Shown here in pieces: positions 59,745 to 64,000 of a DNA stretch of 64,000 bases. A model generated the notes under the pieces. It was not told where the DNA came from, did not search any database, and was given only the letters and a program-made list of their open reading frames with translations. The DNA is taken from the NCBI RefSeq assembly GCF_017642925.1, contig NZ_JAEPOL010000006.1, forward strand, positions 119,654-183,653, given 5' to 3'. The DNA comes from Maricaulis sp. (lineage in GTDB: Bacteria; Pseudomonadota; Alphaproteobacteria; Caulobacterales; Maricaulaceae). Every line of letters starts with the position of its first letter. Positions within the stretch are counted from its first letter, which is position 1. A program made the position numbers and the translations under genes.

Positions 59745-60632
59745 TTATGCAGCGTTGGCGGCCCGGCGGCCGTCGGTGATGGTGGCGAAATAGACATCCT
59801 CGAGATCCGGCGTCGCGGCTTCGAACCCCTCGCCCGGATCGGTCTCCGACAGGACCCGTACCAGAACCTGGCCCATGGTCAGGCGTTCGGAAATCACGTT
59901 GAGACGCGAGCGGACAGCCGGCAGTTCACCCTTGGCCACCGTCTTCGCCCAGACCTTGCCGCTCAGCTCGGCGATCAGATCGGCCGGAGCGCCCTGCGCA
60001 ACGATCTTGCCGCCATTCATGATCGCCATCGCCGGGCACAGATCGGCAACGTCCTCGACGATATGGGTCGACAGGATCACGACGACATTCTCGCCGATTT
60101 CGGACAGGAGATTGTGGAAGCGGTTACGCTCTTCCGGGTCGAGGCCGGCCGTCGGTTCGTCGACGATGATGAGCTTGGGGTCCCCGAGCAGCGCCTGGGC
60201 AATGCCGAAACGCTGGCGCATGCCGCCGGAATAGCTGGCGACGGACTTGCCGGCATGCTGGGTCAGATTGGTCTGTTCCAGCAGGGCTTCGACGACCTGC
60301 TTGCGTTCCTTGCCGTTCGAGATGCCCTTGAGCACGGCCAGATGGTCCAGCATGGCACGGGCTGACATGCGCGGATAGACGCCGAAATCCTGCGGCAGAT
60401 AGCCCAGCACCGAACGCAGAGCCTTGGGCTCGCGCACGATATCGATACCGTCAAACGTGGCCGTACCGCTGTCCGGCGCCTGCAGGGTCGCCAGCGTGCG
60501 CATCAGCGTCGACTTGCCCGCACCGTTCGGGCCGAGCAGACCGAACATGCCCTTGGGAATGTTCAGCGTGACACCGTCCATGGCGCGCACGCCACCTGCG
60601 TAAGTCTTCGTAAGATTGTTGATTTCCAGCAT
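59745..60632 (-). CDS. ABC transporter ATP-binding protein
   Basis: The 295-residue ATPase has Walker A (FGLLGPNGAGKSTLMRTLATL), Q-loop (LGYLPQDFGVYPRM), signature (VASYSGGMRQRFGIAQALLGDP), Walker B (LIIVDEPTAGLDPEERNRF) and H-loop (VVILSTHIVEDV). A C-terminal extension (about 220-295) is common in ATPases working with ABC-2 permeases. It precedes the permease-peptidase gene in transcription order by 22 bases, so the two form one transporter. No separate solute-binding protein is encoded nearby, so export or membrane-protein handling is more likely than import. Confidence 0.93.
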   Translation of the reverse strand: MLEINNLTKTYAGGVRAMDGVTLNIPKGMFGLLGPNGAGKSTLMRTLATLQAPDSGTATFDGIDIVREPKALRSVLGYLPQDFGVYPRMSARAMLDHLAVLKGISNGKERKQVVEALLEQTNLTQHAGKSVASYSGGMRQRFGIAQALLGDPKLIIVDEPTAGLDPEERNRFHNLLSEIGENVVVILSTHIVEDVADLCPAMAIMNGGKIVAQGAPADLIAELSGKVWAKTVAKGELPAVRSRLNVISERLTMGQVLVRVLSETDPGEGFEAATPDLEDVYFATITDGRRAANAA

Positions 60633-60831
60633 ATCCCGTCACGGCTCCTGCGAGCCGCCTCCCCTGAAAATGGCAAAATTGGGGCAAGACTAGGCCTGTC
60701 CCGGTTCGGGCACAAATGAGCCTTTGTACAGAAACCCCACCAGAGGGACGGTTATTCCCATTGTCCCCCCTTCATGCTCGCGATGCCGGAAACCCGTGAC
60801 GACAGGCCCGCGCGATTGTATGCGTCGGCAC

Positions 60832-62658
60832 ATGGCACCACCGCTTCTCACCCTGCAGGGTATCCACCTCACCTTTGGCGTTACGCCACTGCTCGACGGC
60901 GCCGACATGCAGGTCGGCGAAGGCGAGCGCCTGTGTCTCGTCGGACGGAACGGGTCGGGCAAGTCGACCCTGATGAAGGTCGCCGCCGGGCTGGTCGAAG
61001 CCGATGGCGGTGAGCGGTTTGTGCATCCCGGCGCCACCATCCGCTATCTCGAGCAGGACCCGGATCTCAGCGGATTCGCGACGGTGCGGGACTATGTCGT
61101 GGCCGGACTGGCGCCGGGCGATATGGACTATCGCGCCGACTATCTGCTCGAACAGCTCGGCCTGACGGGCGAGGAGAAGCCCGGCGTGATCTCCGGCGGC
61201 GAAGCCCGGCGGGCGGCACTGGCCCGGGCGCTCGCGCCGGATCCGGACATCCTGATGCTCGACGAGCCGACCAACCATCTCGACCTGCCCGCCATCGAAT
61301 GGCTGGAGAGCGAGCTGGCGGCCTGCCGCTCTGCCCTCGTACTGATCAGCCACGACCGGCGCTTCCTGGAAACCCTGACCCGCAAGACGCTGTGGCTGGA
61401 TCGCGGCCGCACACGGCTGCTTGAAAAAGGCTTCGGTGCCTTCGAAGCCTGGCGCGACGAGGTTTTCGAGCAGGAGCAGGAAGAGCTGCACAAGCTCGAC
61501 CGCAAGATCGTGCGCGAGGAAGACTGGCTGCGCTATGGGGTCACGGCGCGCCGCAAGCGCAATGTGCGCCGTCTCGCCGACCTGCAGGATCTCAAGCGCC
61601 AGCGCACGACGCATCGCGGTCCGCAGGGCCAGGTGAAGCTGGAGGCGAGCCAGGCCCAGGATTCCGGCAAGCTGGTGGCCGAAGCCAAACATGTCTCGAT
61701 CGGCTTTGGCGGCCGTTCGATCGTGACCGACTTCTCGACCAAGATCGCCCGCAAGGCGCGGATCGGCCTGGTCGGCCCCAATGGTGCCGGCAAGACGACG
61801 CTGCTCAACGTCCTGACCGGTCAGCTTGCGCCGGATACCGGCGAAGTGCGCCTGGGCACCAAGCTGGAAATCGCCAGTCTCGACCAGAAGCGGCTGGCAC
61901 TGAAGGACGACTGGACCGTCTCGGAGGCGCTGACCCAGGGCGGCGGCAGCCAGGTCGAGGTCGCGGGCAAGACCAAGCACGTCATGGCCTACATGAAGGA
62001 CTTCCTTTTCCCGCCGGAGCAGGCCAACACGCCGCTGCGCGTGCTGTCCGGCGGCGAGAAGGCGCGGCTGATGCTGGCCCGCGCCCTGGCCCTGCCCTCC
62101 AACCTCCTGGTGCTCGACGAACCGACCAACGATCTCGACCTGGAAACGCTCGATCTCCTGCAGGGCCTGATCGACGACTATACCGGAACGGTTTTCCTGG
62201 TCTCGCACGATCGCGACTTTCTCGACCGGGTCTGCACGAGCGTGATCGTGTCGGAGGGCAATGGGCGCTGGCGCGAGTATGCCGGCGGCTATTCCGACAT
62301 GCTGACCCAGCGCGGCCGCGGCGTCTCGCCGGACGACCGCACGGCGAATGTGACGACCGGCAAGCTGGCGTCGAACGCCCCGGCCAAACCGCAACCGACA
62401 GCCCCCAAGCAGGAAAAGCGGCGCATGGCCAACAAGGATCGCTATGCGCTGGAACGCCTGCCCGGCGAGATCGACGCGCTGGGCGAGACGATCGCCAAAC
62501 TCGAAAGCCAGATGAACGACCCGGCGCTGTTTGCCGACAGCGCCCGTTTCTCACAAGTCTCTCAACAACTGGCCGACGCGCTCGCCGAACGCGATGCGAA
62601 GGAAGAGCAGTGGCTGGAGCTGGAAGCCCTGCGCGAGGAGATCGAGGGCGAGGGCTAA
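60832..62658 (+). CDS. uup: ABC-F ATPase, Uup-like
   Basis: The 608-residue protein has two ABC domains: Walker A LVGRNGSGKSTLMKVAAGL and LVGPNGAGKTTLLNVLTGQ; signatures VISGGEARRAALARALA and LSGGEKARLMLARALA; Walker B LMLDEPTNHLDL and LVLDEPTNDLDL. The linker is charged and the C-terminus (about 540-608) forms a coiled coil (LPGEIDALGETIAKLESQM). There are no membrane segments. This is the Uup branch of ABC-F, cytoplasmic ATPases acting at the ribosome or on branched DNA intermediates. ATG at 60832 is preferred because family similarity begins there. Confidence 0.92.
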   Translation: MAPPLLTLQGIHLTFGVTPLLDGADMQVGEGERLCLVGRNGSGKSTLMKVAAGLVEADGGERFVHPGATIRYLEQDPDLSGFATVRDYVVAGLAPGDMDYRADYLLEQLGLTGEEKPGVISGGEARRAALARALAPDPDILMLDEPTNHLDLPAIEWLESELAACRSALVLISHDRRFLETLTRKTLWLDRGRTRLLEKGFGAFEAWRDEVFEQEQEELHKLDRKIVREEDWLRYGVTARRKRNVRRLADLQDLKRQRTTHRGPQGQVKLEASQAQDSGKLVAEAKHVSIGFGGRSIVTDFSTKIARKARIGLVGPNGAGKTTLLNVLTGQLAPDTGEVRLGTKLEIASLDQKRLALKDDWTVSEALTQGGGSQVEVAGKTKHVMAYMKDFLFPPEQANTPLRVLSGGEKARLMLARALALPSNLLVLDEPTNDLDLETLDLLQGLIDDYTGTVFLVSHDRDFLDRVCTSVIVSEGNGRWREYAGGYSDMLTQRGRGVSPDDRTANVTTGKLASNAPAKPQPTAPKQEKRRMANKDRYALERLPGEIDALGETIAKLESQMNDPALFADSARFSQVSQQLADALAERDAKEEQWLELEALREEIEGEG

Positions 62659-63830
62659 CCGGTGTGACGCGTCAGGAAGGCGTCGAACCGGGGAACGGTA
62701 AAGGCGAGCTGCCCGTAGCTGGGTGCGTAGATCATGCCCTTCTCGATCAGGTGCTGGCGCGTGGAGTTGAGCTGGCTGGATGAGCCGACACCGAAGGCTT
62801 TCGCCACAGCACCGGGCCGGTGCTCGCCGGGCCCCAGCGTCGCGAGCGCCCGCATATAGTCCATCTCCTGGGGCGTACACCGGTCCAGACGCATCTGGAA
62901 GAAGCCACGATCCAGCGCTTCACGCACCTGCCCCGCTGCACGTTCCACGTCACGGCGGCGGATCGGTGAGGCTTTGGCAACGGCCCAGCAGCCATTGCCC
63001 CATTCCTGTATGAAATGCGGATAACCCTCCGTTTCGGCCCACAACGCATCCAGCGCCCCGTTTCCGATCTCCACATCTTCCAGTGCCAGCGTGTCGCGAA
63101 AGACCGTATCGGCCGCCTCGCGGCTCAACGGGCCGATCGTCTCCGCCATGAAGAGCCGCTCGGAATAGGACCGGCTCTCGCCCAGCTGCCGCAGTATGTT
63201 GGGAAGGCCGGCGCCTATCAGGATGACCGGCAGCCGCCGTTGGGCAATCCGGTGCATGGAAACGATCAGGGCATTGAGGTGCCCATGTCCGACGAACTGG
63301 AGCTCATCCACGATCAGTACGACAGCCGTGCCGGCATGCCTGGCCGCCACGCCGACGGCTTCGAACAGATCGGGCAGATCGGTCTCGAGGTCGCCGCTGT
63401 CGGCGATGCCCGGCTCGGGTTCGAATTCGACACCGACGGATCCGCCGGGAAAGTCGATATTCACCGACCGGACGAGGCTGGCCAGCGCCCGGCCCGCCGC
63501 CCGTACAAACGTCCGGGCCTTTTCGACATTGTCGAGCCCGATCAGGACCTTGCGCAACTGGGCGACCAGTTGTTGCAGGAAGGGCCTGTCGGGCACCGCC
63601 TCGATCCAGGGTACCAGACAGCCCAGAGCCTCAGCTTGCTCGCGCGCCTCCAGAAGAATGGATGTCTTTCCGGTTCCGCGCAGCCCGTGCAGCACCAGGC
63701 TGCGCGCCGCCCGGTGTTTCAGTGCCCGCCGCATCTGCGCCGTCATGGCCGCCACGACCGCGTCGCGGCCCGCCATCACGTCGGGCATGACGCCCGCTCC
63801 GGGCGTAAACGGGCTGTCCTCGGCCTTCAC
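62655..63830 (-). CDS. AAA+ ATPase with C-terminal winged-helix-like region
   Basis: The 391-residue protein has an AAA+ core (about 20-260): Walker A VLHGLRGTGKTSILLEA, Walker B VVLIVDELQFVGHGHL, sensor-1 region PVILIGAGLPNIL and a sensor-2-like helix. The C-terminal ~100 residues (TPQEMDYMRALATLGPGEHRPGAVAKAFGVGSSSQLNSTRQHLIEKGMIYAP) resemble a winged helix, as in Orc1/Cdc6-like and AAA_16 proteins. It may bind DNA or act as a signalling switch; its function is unknown. The start is GTG at 63830 after GAGGGTGGCAG. Its upstream DNA is a 9-bp tandem repeat. The stop overlaps that of uup (CTAA). Confidence 0.85.
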   Translation of the reverse strand: MKAEDSPFTPGAGVMPDVMAGRDAVVAAMTAQMRRALKHRAARSLVLHGLRGTGKTSILLEAREQAEALGCLVPWIEAVPDRPFLQQLVAQLRKVLIGLDNVEKARTFVRAAGRALASLVRSVNIDFPGGSVGVEFEPEPGIADSGDLETDLPDLFEAVGVAARHAGTAVVLIVDELQFVGHGHLNALIVSMHRIAQRRLPVILIGAGLPNILRQLGESRSYSERLFMAETIGPLSREAADTVFRDTLALEDVEIGNGALDALWAETEGYPHFIQEWGNGCWAVAKASPIRRRDVERAAGQVREALDRGFFQMRLDRCTPQEMDYMRALATLGPGEHRPGAVAKAFGVGSSSQLNSTRQHLIEKGMIYAPSYGQLAFTVPRFDAFLTRHTG

Positions 63831-63867
63831 CTGCCACCCTCGAACTTAAGATTGCAGTTCATAGAGT

Positions 63868-64000
63868 GGTCAACTCGGTCAACTCGGTCAACTCGGTCAA
63901 CTCGGTCAACTCGGTCAACTCGGTCAACTCGGTCAACTCGGTCAACTCGGTCAACTCGGTCAACTCGGTCAACTCGGTCAACTCGGTCAACTCGGTCAAC
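63868..64000. repeat. Tandem 9-bp repeat (GGTCAACTC)n
   Basis: GGTCAACTC is repeated perfectly 14 times plus seven bases, and the array runs off the window end, so its true length is unknown. No unit differs from the consensus. It begins 38 bases upstream of the AAA+ ATPase start codon, in what should be the promoter region. On the minus strand each unit contains TTGACC, close to a -35 hexamer. It is not a CRISPR array, having no spacers. Confidence 0.97.

Noticed and set aside
63868..64000. CRISPR array
   Set aside because: The 9-bp units are contiguous without spacers and there are no cas genes.

Overview
The window looks like chromosomal DNA of a marine alphaproteobacterium of the Maricaulis/Hyphomonadaceae type. 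This rests on high GC, an Oar-type TonB-dependent receptor, a kinase-acetyltransferase fusion NAGS/K followed by N-acetylornithine carbamoyltransferase as in Maricaulis and Xanthomonas, a SAM-II riboswitch, and alphaproteobacterial intergenic palindromes. No rRNA, tRNA, insertion sequence, prophage or CRISPR array is visible. The assignment is by inspection only.

Layout. 0-3 kb: the end of a chemotaxis receptor, a GNAT enzyme, a MarC protein, an orphan YjhX/TopAI-like protein and a small membrane protein. 3.1-6.2 kb: a tight minus-strand operon, aguA - serine hydrolase - aguB, turning agmatine into putrescine. 6.3-11.5 kb: a TonB-dependent receptor, and divergently an ArnT-like glycosyltransferase. 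11.5-14.8 kb: argF'-argBA-argC, each overlapping the next by ATGA. 15-20.6 kb: a KdsB-like cytidylyltransferase with a histidine phosphatase, an MFS transporter of lower GC with an alpha/beta hydrolase, and a lipoprotein M28 peptidase. 20.6-24.6 kb: four related XRE regulators, three of them tandem, around a PiT-like membrane protein. 24.6-29.3 kb: a three-gene 2-oxoacid:ferredoxin oxidoreductase operon. 29.8-37.1 kb: a LysR regulator divergent from a sulfate-assimilation series (cysG, DUF2849, cysI, a DUF934-CysH fusion, cysK, fpr). 38.2-41.4 kb: a SAM-II-controlled methionine operon (hom, metX-like, metB-like). 41.4-42.2 kb: a gene-free cluster of inverted-pair repeats. 42.2-47.4 kb: a cysteine-rich secreted protein, a small secreted protein, glpK, a lysophospholipase-like hydrolase and a BaiN-type flavoprotein. 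47.5-53.5 kb: an RND efflux pair, a secreted sugar dehydrogenase and a small membrane protein. 53.5-56.1 kb: two tandem paralogues of unknown function. 56.1-60.6 kb: an ABC ATPase with its permease fused to an M1 peptidase. 60.8-64 kb: Uup, an AAA+ ATPase and a 9-bp tandem repeat that runs off the window.

How the genes work together. The sulfur genes carry sulfate-derived sulfur through APS reduction, sulfite reduction (siroheme from CysG, electrons probably from Fpr through ferredoxin) to cysteine. The SAM-II operon then makes the homoserine backbone and activates it for methionine. The arginine operon uses acetylated intermediates up to acetylcitrulline, and the agu operon makes putrescine from agmatine. 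GlpK beside a lipase-like hydrolase suggests use of glycerol from lipids.

Most promising for follow-up: the tandem unknown paralogues (53.5-56.1 kb); the AAA+ ATPase next to a 9-bp repeat array; the XRE-PAS cluster with a palindrome on its promoter; the methionine leader, whose 3' part can pair with the aptamer core; the DUF934-CysH fusion; and the REPIN-like repeats.
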